NCBI GenBank assembly: GCA_021648525.1
Contig: JAKISP010000042.1
Coordinates: 1 to 34,214, forward strand
Direction: 5' to 3'
Length of the DNA stretch: 34,214 bases
DNA from: Gammaproteobacteria bacterium
Lineage (GTDB): Bacteria; Pseudomonadota; Gammaproteobacteria; SZUA-140
Shown here: positions 26,228-34,214 of the stretch, one piece after another
How the letters are laid out: each line of letters opens with the position of its first letter
Position numbering within the stretch: the stretch's first letter is position 1
Notes under the pieces: generated by a model
The model's database searches: none
Seen by the model: the letters and a program-made list of their open reading frames with translations, nothing else
What the model was told of the DNA's origin: nothing
Translations under genes and position numbers: made by a program

Positions 26228-26699
26228 CTATCTTGTTACTTTTACCTGGGATCCCTCCTGGATAAAAAGCAGAAATAATTTCTTATAAATTGTCAATAAT
26301 ATGTACATTATACGATAAGTTGCTGTTGCTTATGTAGTTTTATGTTTTTATAAAACCACATATACAACAGTGGGTTACAGGTTTTCTTGTTTTTCCACCA
26401 GTGAATGACCTGTTTCCTGGTTTGGCTTGTTTTGATCGTAATGATGACTAAAAGTGCTTTGGTAAGCTTGTCCGGTTTGAAGTGAGCTGAATTACTGCTC
26501 ATTGATGACGGGCACTGCATCTTGATAATGAGTAATTTTGTCTGATCAGGTATGATACGTCGCTTCAAGGAGCCTCTGAATAAGTCTGGCTGGATTTCGG
26601 TACAAAATAATCATGGCTTATTCAGCGGCTTCTTAAGTTTTGATGAAATTTCGGTGATCTTTTATGAGATTATCGGGGCTACCCTGGAGAAGTGGATAG
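26228..26699. other. Intergenic region between GGDEF gene and glyA
   Basis: 472 bases without a credible gene; the one minus-strand open frame (26308-26568) shows no protein character. The left half is AT-rich. The right half holds the inverted repeat listed separately. A possible promoter, TTGATG at 26640-26645 and TATGAG at 26663-26668 (17-base spacing), would serve glyA. CTGGAGA is the glyA ribosome binding site. I see no purine or glycine riboswitch features. Confidence 0.4.
26567..26634. repeat. 68-bp inverted-repeat element upstream of glyA
   Basis: AAGGAGCCTCTGAATAAG at 26567-26584 pairs with CTTATTCAGCGGCTTCTT at 26617-26634, with 16 of 18 positions complementary. The 32-base centre is TCTGGCTGG then ATTTCGGTAC-type sequence with no ORF. 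The arm GAGCCTCTGAATAAG resembles ends seen in some IS5-related elements, but that is from memory and unverified. It is a candidate tiny MITE or solo IS end just ahead of the glyA promoter. Confidence 0.5.
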
Positions 26700-27953
26700 A
26701 TGTTTACATCGGATATGACGATTAGTGGTTTTGATGACGAATTATTCTCAGTGATGGAGAAAGAGGCTGTTCGCCAGGAAGAGCATATTGAGCTGATTGC
26801 TTCTGAAAATTACACCAGTCCTCGCGTGATGGAAGCACAGGGGTCTGTGTTGACCAACAAGTATGCTGAAGGCTATCCGTTCAAACGCTATTACGGTGGT
26901 TGTGAGCATGTCGATATTGTTGAGCAGTTGGCGATTGATCGCCTTAAAGAACTGTTTGGTGCTGATTACGCCAATGTGCAGCCTCATTCGGGTTCGCAGG
27001 CGAATGCGGCGGTTTACCTCGCACTACTAAATGCGGGTGATACCATCATGGGGATGAGCCTGGCACACGGCGGCCATCTGACCCACGGCTCCAGGGTGAA
27101 TTTTTCTGGTAAGATTTTTAACGCAGTGCAGTATGGGCTGAATGAAGAGACTGGTGAAATTGATTATGACCAGGCCGAAGCGCTGGCACTTGAGCATAAG
27201 CCTAAAATGGTGATTGCTGGTTTCAGTGCCTACTCGCGTGTGGTGGACTGGCAGCGTTTCCGAGATATCGCCGATAAAGTGGGTGCGTACTTTGTGGTTG
27301 ATATGGCGCACGTAGCCGGGCTGGTTGCGGCTGGTGTCTACCCAAGCCCAGTGAATATTGCTGACGTCACTACCTCGACCACACATAAAACATTGCGCGG
27401 TCCACGTGGTGGCATCATCCTGGCGAAGCGCAACCCTGATATTGAGAAGAAGCTAAACTCAATGGTTTTCCCGGGTACTCAGGGTGGGCCGCTGATGCAT
27501 GTGATCGCAGCCAAGGCGGTTGCTTTCAAAGAGGCGTTGTTGCCTGAGTTTAAAATTTATCAAACACAGGTGGTTGCTAATGCACAGGCGATGACGACAG
27601 TGATCCAGTCACGTGGTTATAAAATTGTTTCTGGCGGTACTGAAAACCATCTGTTTCTGATTGATCTAATTGATAAGGGTATGACTGGAAAAGAGGCCGA
27701 TGCGGCACTCGGTGCCAGTAACATCACGGTTAATAAAAACAGCGTACCGAATGACCCACAGTCACCCTTTGTGACCAGTGGTATTCGTATCGGGACACCA
27801 GCGATTACGACGCGTGGTTTTACTATTGAAGAGTCTACTCAGCTGGCTGGCTGGATCTGTGATGTGCTGGATAATCTCGGTGACGAAGCGGTGATTAAGC
27901 GCGTTAAAGGGGAAGTGCTTGCGATTTGTGAACGCTTTCCAGTTTATCAATAG
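26700..27953 (+). CDS. glyA: Serine hydroxymethyltransferase
   Basis: PLP enzyme that interconverts serine and glycine with tetrahydrofolate, supplying one-carbon units. 417 residues. Signatures: [61 protein letters not shown], and [13 protein letters not shown] with the PLP lysine. [17 protein letters not shown] and the C-terminal [13 protein letters not shown] complete the family pattern. The ATG at 26700 follows CTGGAGAAGTGGATAG. It is first in the nrdR-rib transcript group but separated from nrdR by 90 bases and a hairpin. Confidence 0.97.
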   Translation: MFTSDMTISGFDDELFSVMEKEAVRQEEHIELIASENYTSPRVMEAQGSVLTNKYAEGYPFKRYYGGCEHVDIVEQLAIDRLKELFGADYANVQPHSGSQANAAVYLALLNAGDTIMGMSLAHGGHLTHGSRVNFSGKIFNAVQYGLNEETGEIDYDQAEALALEHKPKMVIAGFSAYSRVVDWQRFRDIADKVGAYFVVDMAHVAGLVAAGVYPSPVNIADVTTSTTHKTLRGPRGGIILAKRNPDIEKKLNSMVFPGTQGGPLMHVIAAKAVAFKEALLPEFKIYQTQVVANAQAMTTVIQSRGYKIVSGGTENHLFLIDLIDKGMTGKEADAALGASNITVNKNSVPNDPQSPFVTSGIRIGTPAITTRGFTIEESTQLAGWICDVLDNLGDEAVIKRVKGEVLAICERFPVYQ

Positions 27954-27966
27954 AACTTAGAAATAG

Positions 27967-28002
27967 CCTCCGGAATGCAGCGCACTGCGCTGCATCCTGA
28001 GG
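27967..28002. other. Strong hairpin between glyA and nrdR
   Basis: CCTC, then GGAATGCAGCGCA, pairs with TGCGCTGCATCC and then GAGG, with one mismatch and one bulged A. The loop is only about 3 bases. There is no T-tract right after it, so it is not a textbook terminator. It may attenuate transcription, stabilise the glyA message 3' end, or be a copy of a short repeat family. Confidence 0.55.
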
Positions 28003-28043
28003 TATAGTTTCAATAACCTTTTTGCTACGTTGAGTGTCCCAAC

Positions 28044-28571
28044 ATGCACTGTCCATTCTGTGGTGAAGCTGATACCAAAGTGATCGACTCACGTCTTGCC
28101 AGTGATGGTGATGTGGTGCGTCGCCGTCGTGAGTGTGTGACTTGTAGTGAGCGCTATACGACCTTTGAGACCGCCGAACTTGCATTGCCTCGTATGGTCA
28201 AAAACGATGGGACACGTGAGCCCTTTAATGAAGAAAAATTACGTACGGGTGTTCTGCGTGCGATGGAAAAGCGGCCCGTTAATATCGAAGATATTGATAC
28301 CGCGATTAGTCGCATTAAACATAAGCTGCGAGCAAGTGGCGAGCGTGAACTGCCTTCGAGTCAGCTGGGTGAATGGGTGATGGCCGAGTTGCGCGACTTA
28401 GATGAGGTGGCCTATGTGCGTTTTGCCTCTGTGTACCGGAGCTTTCAGGATGTGAATGCCTTTCGTGAAGAAATTGAACGGCTGCAAAATGAGTCATCAC
28501 CTGAGTTGAAAAAACGTCAGATAACGCTCTTACCGGGCGAAAATGATAAAGAACCGCGTGATAAAAAGTAA
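28044..28571 (+). CDS. nrdR: Transcriptional repressor NrdR
   Basis: Zinc-ribbon/ATP-cone repressor that senses dATP/ATP and controls ribonucleotide reductase genes. 175 residues. The zinc ribbon has Cys3, Cys6, Cys31 and Cys34 (MHCPFC and ECVTC). The ATP-cone follows from about 49 ([28 protein letters not shown]). [19 protein letters not shown] is the standard end of the cone. It sits in the usual gammaproteobacterial place directly before ribD, with their ends overlapping. Confidence 0.97.
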   Translation: MHCPFCGEADTKVIDSRLASDGDVVRRRRECVTCSERYTTFETAELALPRMVKNDGTREPFNEEKLRTGVLRAMEKRPVNIEDIDTAISRIKHKLRASGERELPSSQLGEWVMAELRDLDEVAYVRFASVYRSFQDVNAFREEIERLQNESSPELKKRQITLLPGENDKEPRDKK

Positions 28572-29706
28572 CGTCATAGAGCGTAGTGGCACAGATCTTC
28601 AGTTGATGGCGCGAGCGATTCAGCTGGCGCAGCGAGGTATCTACACCACTCACCCTAATCCACGTGTAGGTTGTGTTATCACCCTGCAAGGTGAGATTGT
28701 CGGCGAAGGGTGGCATATACGTGCTGGTGAGCCTCATGCTGAAATTCATGCATTGAATGCCGCAGGTGAAAAGGGTGTCGGTGCGACGGCTTATGTGACA
28801 CTTGAGCCGTGCAGTTATCATGGACGCACACCACCCTGTGCCGATGCGTTGATTAAAGCGGGTGTTAGTCGCGTGGTGATTGCGATGCAGGACCCTAATC
28901 CGCGGGTGGCCGGAGAAGGGATTGCACGGCTCAAGGCGGCGGGTATTGAGGTAGACGTTGGCATTTTGCAGGTGGAAGCGGAAGTGCTGAATCCTGGTTT
29001 TATTTCGAGAGTGACGCGTGGTCGGCCATTTGTGCGCTGTAAGTTGGCGATGTCACTGGATGGTCGCACGGCGATGGCATCAGGTGAAAGCAAGTGGATC
29101 ACTTCGCTGGCAGCGCGACAGGATGTACAGCGACTGCGTGCGAGAAGTGATGCGATCATGACCGGTATCGGCACGATGTTAGCGGATGACCCGCAGCTTG
29201 ATGTGCGACCGGAAGGGATTGATGAGTTGCATGTGGCGCTGGCAGGTGAAGCGCAACGGCCGCCCATGCGGGTGATTGTTGATTCGACGCTGCGTACGCC
29301 AATGGTGAGCCGAGCCTTATCTTTACCGGGAAAGAAGTTGATTGCGACGGCGGTTGAGTACTCTGAAATACTCGATACGTTGCATCAGAAGCGTGTTAAT
29401 GTGTGTCGCTTCGCAGGTAGTGGTCAGCGCGTTAATCTACCGTTATTAGTGGAATACCTGGCCGCGTTAGAGATCAATGAATTGATGGTTGAAGCGGGGC
29501 CGGTGTTGAGTGGTGCGATGTTGCAGGCGGGGCTGATCGATGAGTTGATTATCTATATGGCGCCCCACTTGATGGGTGATCAGGCGCAGGGGTTGATGGT
29601 TTTGCCTGGTTTGGAAAAAATGTCGCAGCGCATTACGTTAAAGACAAAAGAGATACGCGCGGTGGGTGATGACTGGCGGATAACGCTGCAGCCGATGGCA
29701 TCGTGA
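28543..29706 (+). CDS. ribD: Bifunctional riboflavin deaminase/reductase RibD
   Basis: Second and third steps of riboflavin synthesis: deaminates the GTP-derived pyrimidine and then reduces its ribosyl side chain. The N-terminal deaminase has the zinc site in [10 protein letters not shown] and [10 protein letters not shown]. The C-terminal reductase begins about residue 165 ([24 protein letters not shown]) and ends with [26 protein letters not shown]. 387 residues, slightly long. The start may be ATG 28543, or GTG 28558; both overlap nrdR by 14-29 bases, which indicates coupling. No clear ribosome binding site decides between them. Confidence 0.96.
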   Translation: MIKNRVIKSNVIERSGTDLQLMARAIQLAQRGIYTTHPNPRVGCVITLQGEIVGEGWHIRAGEPHAEIHALNAAGEKGVGATAYVTLEPCSYHGRTPPCADALIKAGVSRVVIAMQDPNPRVAGEGIARLKAAGIEVDVGILQVEAEVLNPGFISRVTRGRPFVRCKLAMSLDGRTAMASGESKWITSLAARQDVQRLRARSDAIMTGIGTMLADDPQLDVRPEGIDELHVALAGEAQRPPMRVIVDSTLRTPMVSRALSLPGKKLIATAVEYSEILDTLHQKRVNVCRFAGSGQRVNLPLLVEYLAALEINELMVEAGPVLSGAMLQAGLIDELIIYMAPHLMGDQAQGLMVLPGLEKMSQRITLKTKEIRAVGDDWRITLQPMAS

Positions 29707-29723
29707 ATAAAAATGAGGCAGTT

Positions 29724-30377
29724 ATGTTTACAGGCTTGATAGAGGCAGTCGGCAAAGTTGTCTCAATCGAAAACAGGGGCAGTGAGTCACGCATGAATTT
29801 TGCGTCGGCATCGATCGGTCTGGGTGATGCGCAGTTGGGTGATAGCATCTCGATTAATGGCGTCTGTCTGACCGTGGTGAGTAAAACGGAAGTGCAGTTC
29901 GCTGCCGATGTCTCGGCTGAAACACTCTCCTGTACGACATTAGGCGCGCTTAAGCCGGGCAGTCAGATTAATCTGGAAAGGGCGTTGTTGCCGACCACTC
30001 GCCTGGGTGGCCATCTGGTCAGTGGTCATGTTGATGGTGTCGCGCAGGTGGCCAGTATCAAACCGCAGGGTGAATCGATTATTATTGTTTTTGAAGTGCC
30101 GCCAGCGCTATCGAAATATATTGCCTCTAAAGGATCAATTTGTGTCGATGGCGTGAGCTTAACCACCAATGTGGTCAGTGAGAGTGGTTTTGAGGTGAAC
30201 ATTATTCCGCACACGCAGCAGCAGACCATCATGGGTGCGTATCAACAGGGTACCCAGGTCAATATCGAGGTCGATGTGGTGGCGCGTTATCTTGAGCGTC
30301 TGTTGCAGGGTGGTAGCATTAAGCTGGCATCAAATATCTCGCATGAGTTATTGGCATCGCAAGGCTTTGTCGACTGA
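29724..30377 (+). CDS. ribE: Riboflavin synthase alpha chain
   Basis: Dismutates two molecules of dimethylribityllumazine into riboflavin (called ribC in E. coli). The sequence shows the two tandem lumazine-binding domains. The first starts MFTGLIEAVGKV and has GDSISINGVCLTVV. The second begins near residue 98 (GGHLVSGHVDGVAQV) and has GSICVDGVSLTTN and NIIPHTQQQTIM. I choose ATG 29724, preceded by GAGG, because MFTGLIE is the universal start; the GTG at 29703 would add seven residues inside the ribD stop region. 217 residues, normal length. Confidence 0.96.
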   Translation: MFTGLIEAVGKVVSIENRGSESRMNFASASIGLGDAQLGDSISINGVCLTVVSKTEVQFAADVSAETLSCTTLGALKPGSQINLERALLPTTRLGGHLVSGHVDGVAQVASIKPQGESIIIVFEVPPALSKYIASKGSICVDGVSLTTNVVSESGFEVNIIPHTQQQTIMGAYQQGTQVNIEVDVVARYLERLLQGGSIKLASNISHELLASQGFVD

Positions 30378-30410
30378 TGAACCGTCATGCCGTAAACGGA
30401 GTTTAAGCAG

Positions 30411-31523
30411 ATGCCTTTGAGTAGTGCAGAAGAGATTATTGACGAGATTCGCCTGGGGCGAATGGTGGTGTTGGTCGATGATGAAGATCGTGAAAATGAG
30501 GGTGATCTAATCATGGCGGCAACCGCAGTTAGCGCAGATGATATCAACTTTATGGCGCGTTATGGGCGTGGCCTGATCTGTTTGACCTTGACGCGTGAGC
30601 GTTGTGAAAAATTGAATCTGCCGTTGATGGTGAGTGACACCCATAGCAATCATGCGACCAACTTTACCGTTTCAATTGAAGCAGCAGAAGGTGTGACGAC
30701 GGGTATTTCGGCGGCTGATCGCGCAACCACTGTGCTGGCGGCAGTTAAGCCTGCCCCCGGCCCTGATGACCTGACCCAGCCAGGACATATCTTCCCCTTG
30801 ATGGCGCAGGATGGTGGTGTGTTAACGCGCGCGGGTCATACTGAGGCAGGTTGTGATCTGACGCGCCTGGCAGGGCTTGAACCCGCGAGTGTGATTGTGG
30901 AGATTCTCAATGAGGATGGCACCATGGCACGTCGTCCTGAGCTGGAGCTGTTTGCAGAAAAACATGGGCTGAAAATGGGGGCGATTGCTGACCTCATTCA
31001 CTATCGTGTACAGAATGAAAAGACCGTTGAGCGAGTGGCTGAATGTACTCTCTCGACGCTGTATGGTACTTTTAGAGTAATTTCCTATCAGGATGTGGTT
31101 GATGCTCAGTTGCATCTGGCGCTGGTTTACGGTGAGCTTGATATGAGCCAGCCGGTGCTGGTGCGTGTTCACCTTGAAGATCACCTGGCGGATATGTTGT
31201 CTGCTGATCGCCTTGATGGTGCCTGGCCGTTGAAATCGGCGATGGAACGGGTCGCCAAAGAGGGAGCAGGAGTCATCGTGATTCTAAAAAAAGAACTCGA
31301 TGCCAATGCGACCATTCGACAGATGATGGATTATCAGTTGCGCGAGCGAGGTATTAATCAGCCACAAGCGACGCATGGTAATGAGTTGCGAACCTATGGG
31401 GTGGGTGCACAGATCTTACTCGATGTTGGCGTCCATGAGATGCGGGTATTGGGACAGCCGAGACGGCTGCATGGCCTTTCTGGTTTTGGCCTGGAAGTAG
31501 TAGAATATGTACCGTGTCATTAA
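30411..31523 (+). CDS. ribBX: RibBX: DHBP synthase fused to an inactive GTP cyclohydrolase II-like domain
   Basis: Makes 3,4-dihydroxy-2-butanone-4-phosphate from ribulose-5-phosphate. The N-terminal RibB domain is intact: [15 protein letters not shown] at about 24-38, [12 protein letters not shown], and [17 protein letters not shown] at about 142-158. The C-terminal domain (from about 207) follows the cyclohydrolase fold ([37 protein letters not shown]) but lacks the zinc cysteines: the usual RCDCG stretch reads AWPLKSAM. This is the RibBX variant known from many proteobacteria. A separate ribA must exist elsewhere. GGAG precedes ATG 30411. Confidence 0.93.
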   Translation: MPLSSAEEIIDEIRLGRMVVLVDDEDRENEGDLIMAATAVSADDINFMARYGRGLICLTLTRERCEKLNLPLMVSDTHSNHATNFTVSIEAAEGVTTGISAADRATTVLAAVKPAPGPDDLTQPGHIFPLMAQDGGVLTRAGHTEAGCDLTRLAGLEPASVIVEILNEDGTMARRPELELFAEKHGLKMGAIADLIHYRVQNEKTVERVAECTLSTLYGTFRVISYQDVVDAQLHLALVYGELDMSQPVLVRVHLEDHLADMLSADRLDGAWPLKSAMERVAKEGAGVIVILKKELDANATIRQMMDYQLRERGINQPQATHGNELRTYGVGAQILLDVGVHEMRVLGQPRRLHGLSGFGLEVVEYVPCH

Positions 31524-31574
31524 GTTTAACCACGCGACTACGTTAATTAATCAATTTTGTTGTGAGTATTAAAG

Positions 31575-32048
31575 ATGACGATTAAAACTTTTGAAGGTGA
31601 TTTCAACGTAACCAATACACGCTTTGTGATTGTTGCGGCGAAGTTTAATAGCTTTATTGTTGATCACCTGTTGAAGGGCGCGTTGGCGACATTGAAGCAG
31701 CACGGTGTTATTGAAGATAATATTCACATTGTGCATGTGCCAGGTGCCTTTGAACTGCCGACCGTGGTAAAAAAAGTGGCGGCGAGTAAGCGTTATGATG
31801 CGGTGATCACTTTGGGGGCGGTGATTAGAGGTGGCACCCCTCATTTTGAATATGTTGCCGGTGAATGTGTCAAAGGGATTGGTGCTGTTGCAATGGAATA
31901 TGATATTCCCGTGACCTTTGGTGTATTGACAGTCGACACCATTGAACAGGCGATTGAACGTGCCGGAACAAAGGCGGGTAACAAAGGTGCCGAAGCGGCG
32001 ATTACCGCGATTGAAATGGCAAGTTTAATGCGCTCGTTAGACGCATAA
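31575..32048 (+). CDS. ribH: 6,7-dimethyl-8-ribityllumazine synthase
   Basis: Condenses the RibB and RibD products into the riboflavin precursor; family members form pentameric or 60-meric shells. 157 residues. Motifs: [20 protein letters not shown] near the start, [10 protein letters not shown] (substrate loop), [15 protein letters not shown] with the catalytic His in the PHF segment, and [20 protein letters not shown]. It is followed 32 bases later by nusB, as in most gammaproteobacteria. Confidence 0.97.
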   Translation: MTIKTFEGDFNVTNTRFVIVAAKFNSFIVDHLLKGALATLKQHGVIEDNIHIVHVPGAFELPTVVKKVAASKRYDAVITLGAVIRGGTPHFEYVAGECVKGIGAVAMEYDIPVTFGVLTVDTIEQAIERAGTKAGNKGAEAAITAIEMASLMRSLDA

Positions 32049-32080
32049 TTTTCAGTTTATAAAGCTAGTAAAAAGGTATT

Positions 32081-32518
32081 ATGAGTCGAACACGTAGTCA
32101 AGCGCGTCGTTGTGCCGTACAGGCACTATATCAGTGGCAATTGAGCGGAACGGATGTTGCCGAAGTTGCCGCACAGATTCTTGAAGAGAAGGATGTTAAG
32201 AAAGTTGATAGCAGTTATTTTCGCGGCCTGTTGAGTGGTGTGGTGAAGCAGGTTGATAAGATGGATGCGTTATTGACACCCTTCTTAGATCGTTCAATTG
32301 AAAGCCTTGATCCTGTTGAGCTGGCGATTATGCGCCTGGGTGCCTATGAGCTTCAGTACAATATTGAGGTGCCTTACCGGGTGGTGATTAATGAAGCGGT
32401 TGAGCTGGCCAAAACCTTTGGTGCGGATCAAGGGCATAAGTATGTCAATGGCGTGCTTGATAAATTAGCCGTGGCACTGCGTGGTGCTGAAGTTAAACAG
32501 AAGAGATCCTCCAGGTAA
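32081..32518 (+). CDS. nusB: Transcription antitermination factor NusB
   Basis: RNA-binding partner of NusE (ribosomal S10) in rRNA antitermination. 145 residues, all-helical. The N-terminal RSQARRCAVQALYQWQLS binds boxA RNA. RSIESLDPVELAIMRLGAYEL and VPYRVVINEAVELAKTFG near the end are the family core. The C-terminus is a basic tail (KQKRSSR). Its stop is 73 bases before the preferred thiL start. Confidence 0.97.
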   Translation: MSRTRSQARRCAVQALYQWQLSGTDVAEVAAQILEEKDVKKVDSSYFRGLLSGVVKQVDKMDALLTPFLDRSIESLDPVELAIMRLGAYELQYNIEVPYRVVINEAVELAKTFGADQGHKYVNGVLDKLAVALRGAEVKQKRSSR

Positions 32519-32590
32519 CGGTTGTGCTGTTGTGGCAGATCATTTTTCCTGTCTGTAAACAAAATGTCAACAGACTCTGGGGTTTTAACC

Positions 32591-33592
32591 ATGACTGTAA
32601 TAGAGTTTGAACTGATCGAACGTTACTTCACCGGCTCTGGTAGTGAACGTGATGATGTGGTGCTGGGTGTCGGTGATGACGCAGCGATCCTGTCGCTGCC
32701 AGCAGGGCATGAGCTGGTTGTTTCAACCGACACACTGGTTGCTGGCATTCATTTTTTCCCTGATGTTGATCCCTGCTCGTTAGGCCATAAAGCACTGGCC
32801 GTTAACCTGAGTGATCTGGCTGCGATGGGTGCCAGGCCTGCGTGGGTCACACTTGCGCTGACACTACCACAGGTGGACGAGGTGTGGCTTGCTGCGTTTA
32901 GTCAGGGTTTTACAGCGCTGGCTCATCAACATGGGGTGCAGTTGATTGGTGGTGATACAACCAGTGGCCCGCTGTCGATCACTGTGCAGGCGATGGGCTT
33001 TGTTGAAAAGGGCAGAGCGTGGCGACGTGATGCCGCGAAGCCGGGTGATGCGATCTATGTGACCGGTGCGCTGGGTGATGCAGGTCTGGCATTGCAGGCA
33101 ATAGAACAGAAAATAGTATTTCCGCAAGAGCCACTGGCCAGGATCATCTCCCGCCTGGAAAAACCGACGCCTAGAATTGCCGAAGCGTTGGCGCTGAGTG
33201 GAGTGGTGAACGCTGCCATTGATCTTTCAGATGGCCTGCTGAGTGATCTTGGCCATATTCTGAAGGCGAGCAGGGTTGGCGCGGAGATTCAACTAGATGC
33301 GTTGCCGTTGTCATCTGCTTTTCGTGGTTGTCGACAGGACAAAGTGGCGCAACAACTTTCAGATGAGTGCTGGCAATCGTTACCGCTGTCGGCAGGTGAT
33401 GATTATGAACTCTGCTTTACGGTTGGTTTTGAGAAACAACATGAAGTAGCATCGACACTCGCGACGCATGGCTTTATGGCGCACTGTATTGGGCGCATTG
33501 ATAACGGCAGTGGTTTGCGCTGTGTACAGAAAAACGGTGAACAGTATCTAACAGGGCAATCAGGTTATGAACATTTCAAAGGTTCAGTGTAG
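32591..33592 (+). CDS. thiL: Thiamine-monophosphate kinase
   Basis: Phosphorylates thiamine phosphate to the active pyrophosphate. 333 residues from the chosen start. The metal/ATP motif GVGDDAAIL is at about 28-36, then STDTLVAGIHF, AVNLSDLAAMGA, LIGGDTTSGPLS, and NAAIDLSDGLLSDLGHI and SAGDDYELCFT further on. I choose ATG 32591 because homologues begin with an EFELIERYF-type helix; upstream codons from 32522 (with MCCCGRS) look non-coding. There is no strong ribosome binding site. Its stop codon directly abuts the pgpA start. Confidence 0.96.
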   Translation: MTVIEFELIERYFTGSGSERDDVVLGVGDDAAILSLPAGHELVVSTDTLVAGIHFFPDVDPCSLGHKALAVNLSDLAAMGARPAWVTLALTLPQVDEVWLAAFSQGFTALAHQHGVQLIGGDTTSGPLSITVQAMGFVEKGRAWRRDAAKPGDAIYVTGALGDAGLALQAIEQKIVFPQEPLARIISRLEKPTPRIAEALALSGVVNAAIDLSDGLLSDLGHILKASRVGAEIQLDALPLSSAFRGCRQDKVAQQLSDECWQSLPLSAGDDYELCFTVGFEKQHEVASTLATHGFMAHCIGRIDNGSGLRCVQKNGEQYLTGQSGYEHFKGSV

Positions 33593-34081
33593 ATGAGTCA
33601 ATATAATAGACGGTTGCTGTTATCAGATCTAAAAGATCCCGTTAATTTCTTTGCGCTGGGTTTTGGTTCGGGGTTATCAAAATATGCACCGGGAACGATG
33701 GGTACTCTGGTGGCCGTGCCGCTGTATCTATTGCTGCAGCCTTTGTCGTTGGCCAGTTATATTGCGGTAGCGATTGCAGTAACGTTGGTGGGTATCTGGC
33801 TGTGTGATCGTTCAGCAAAAACGCTGGGAGTGCATGACCATCCCGGTATTGTATGGGATGAAATAGCGGGTTATCTACTGACAATGATTGCTGCTCCCGA
33901 TGGCTGGCAATGGATTGTGCTGGGTTTTGTGTTGTTTCGCCTGTTTGATATCTGGAAGCCGTGGCCAATCAAGGTGATTGATCGTCAGGTGGAAGGTGGT
34001 TTTGGTATTATGATGGATGATGTGGTGGCGGCGCTGTTTGCATGGGGAGTATTGCAGTTAATTGCGTTATTTGTTGTGTAA
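33593..34081 (+). CDS. pgpA: Phosphatidylglycerophosphatase A
   Basis: Inner-membrane phosphatase that makes phosphatidylglycerol from its phosphate precursor. 162 residues. GFGSGLSKYAPGTMGTL near 22-38 is the start signature; CDRSAKTLGVHDHPGIVWDEIAGYLL contains the conserved acidic residues. FRLFDIWKPWPIKVID and GGFGIMMDDVVAA complete the active-site pattern. Membrane segments lie at about 39-53, 54-72, 105-118 and 143-161. The ATG follows the thiL stop without a gap, so it is probably co-translated. Confidence 0.96.
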   Translation: MSQYNRRLLLSDLKDPVNFFALGFGSGLSKYAPGTMGTLVAVPLYLLLQPLSLASYIAVAIAVTLVGIWLCDRSAKTLGVHDHPGIVWDEIAGYLLTMIAAPDGWQWIVLGFVLFRLFDIWKPWPIKVIDRQVEGGFGIMMDDVVAALFAWGVLQLIALFVV

Positions 34082-34152
34082 CGTTATTAGTTAGTGCCCA
34101 TCCAGAAATCTTCAATACCATGAAAAATAAAGAAATATTCTTGTAATCGGTT

Positions 34153-34212
34153 AAAAAACCCTCTTGGATTTGTTAAGTTTAGAGTCTGAACAAAAAACCA
34201 CAAACCAAGAGG
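34153..34212 (-). terminator. Hairpin with T6 at the window edge (terminator or IS end)
   Basis: Read on the minus strand, CCTCTTGGTTTGT pairs with ACAAATCCAAGAGG (plus-strand arms 34200-34212 and 34160-34173), followed by GTTTTTT. That is the form of a rho-independent terminator, but the loop is about 26 bases, which is long. The element lies at the cut of the window, so it could also be one end of an insertion sequence. It does not match the orientation of pgpA. Confidence 0.45.
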
Positions 34213-34214
34213 AT

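Noticed and set aside
26308-26568. Open frame of 86 codons upstream of glyA on the minus strand
   Set aside because: No ribosome binding site, biased AT-rich codons, no recognisable family and it lies in a region with repeats; treated as non-coding.
26228-26699. Glycine or purine riboswitch upstream of glyA
   Set aside because: No conserved aptamer-like core or tandem arrangement is visible; only one simple inverted repeat is present.
27967-28002. Rho-independent terminator after glyA
   Set aside because: The stem is strong but no T-tract follows it directly, so I list it only as a hairpin.
28315-29267. Long minus-strand frames across nrdR and ribD
   Set aside because: Antisense to two well-identified genes, with no start signals or family character.
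30411-31523. Fully bifunctional RibBA
   Set aside because: The zinc cysteines and RCDCG motif required for GTP cyclohydrolase II are missing.

Overview
The window is chromosomal DNA from a gammaproteobacterium. Support for this comes from the tRNA-Leu / queA-tgt-yajC-secD-secF block, the nrdR-ribD-ribE-ribBX-ribH-nusB-thiL-pgpA block, nagZ next to an S-methyl-5'-thioinosine phosphorylase, a CsiV-family gene and an amphi-Trp protein. By eye the base composition is moderate. A free-living or facultatively symbiotic marine or freshwater lineage (Chromatiales/Thiotrichales-like) fits, but I cannot place it more finely from sequence alone.

Layout. 1-900: a small unrecognised ORF and a short opposite-strand ORF whose start resembles an IS110-type transposase. 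923-4350 (+): nagZ (peptidoglycan recycling), a periplasmic di-haem cytochrome c peroxidase, a hypoxanthine phosphoribosyltransferase and MTI phosphorylase. The last two form a purine/methylthioadenosine salvage pair. 4356-5411 (-): csiV. 5667-6068 (+): a small globin. 6073-7192 (-): a MarR regulator overlapping a DUF4336 gene, with a clear candidate operator. 7334-7879 (+): a peptide deformylase. 7888-8519: an amphi-Trp gene bracketed by two different long imperfect palindromes of MITE type. 8546-9655 (-): a DAHP synthase. 9863-11968 (-): a GlgB-like protein that has lost key catalytic residues.

12.3-18.9 kb (+) is the accessory part. It holds an outer-membrane DUF2860 protein, an outer-membrane factor, a membrane-fusion protein, an RND pump, a secreted protein and a cyclic-peptide-type ABC exporter. 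All but the first are clearly truncated or frameshifted, and the first seems cut at its C-terminus. They are followed by an apparently intact OmpR-type response regulator and sensor kinase. I read this as the decayed remains of an envelope efflux/export cassette whose two-component regulator has outlived it. Three of the lesions lie in homopolymer runs (G4, A6, G9), so read error or phase variation must be excluded.

19.1-24.9 kb: tRNA-Leu(CAA) on the minus strand, then queA-tgt (queuosine modification) and yajC-secD-secF (Sec translocase accessory complex). 24.9-26.2 kb (-): a soluble diguanylate cyclase with a coiled-coil N-terminal half. 26.7-34.1 kb (+): glyA, nrdR and the riboflavin operon ribD-ribE-ribBX-ribH with nusB, thiL and pgpA. 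The window ends in a hairpin plus T-tract that could terminate a minus-strand gene beyond the edge or mark an insertion-sequence end.

The strongest candidates for something unusual are the catalytically altered GlgB homologue, the eroded efflux cassette with its surviving regulators and a G9 tract, and the two palindromic elements around the amphi-Trp gene. I did not find convincing evidence of an undescribed defence or biosynthetic system.
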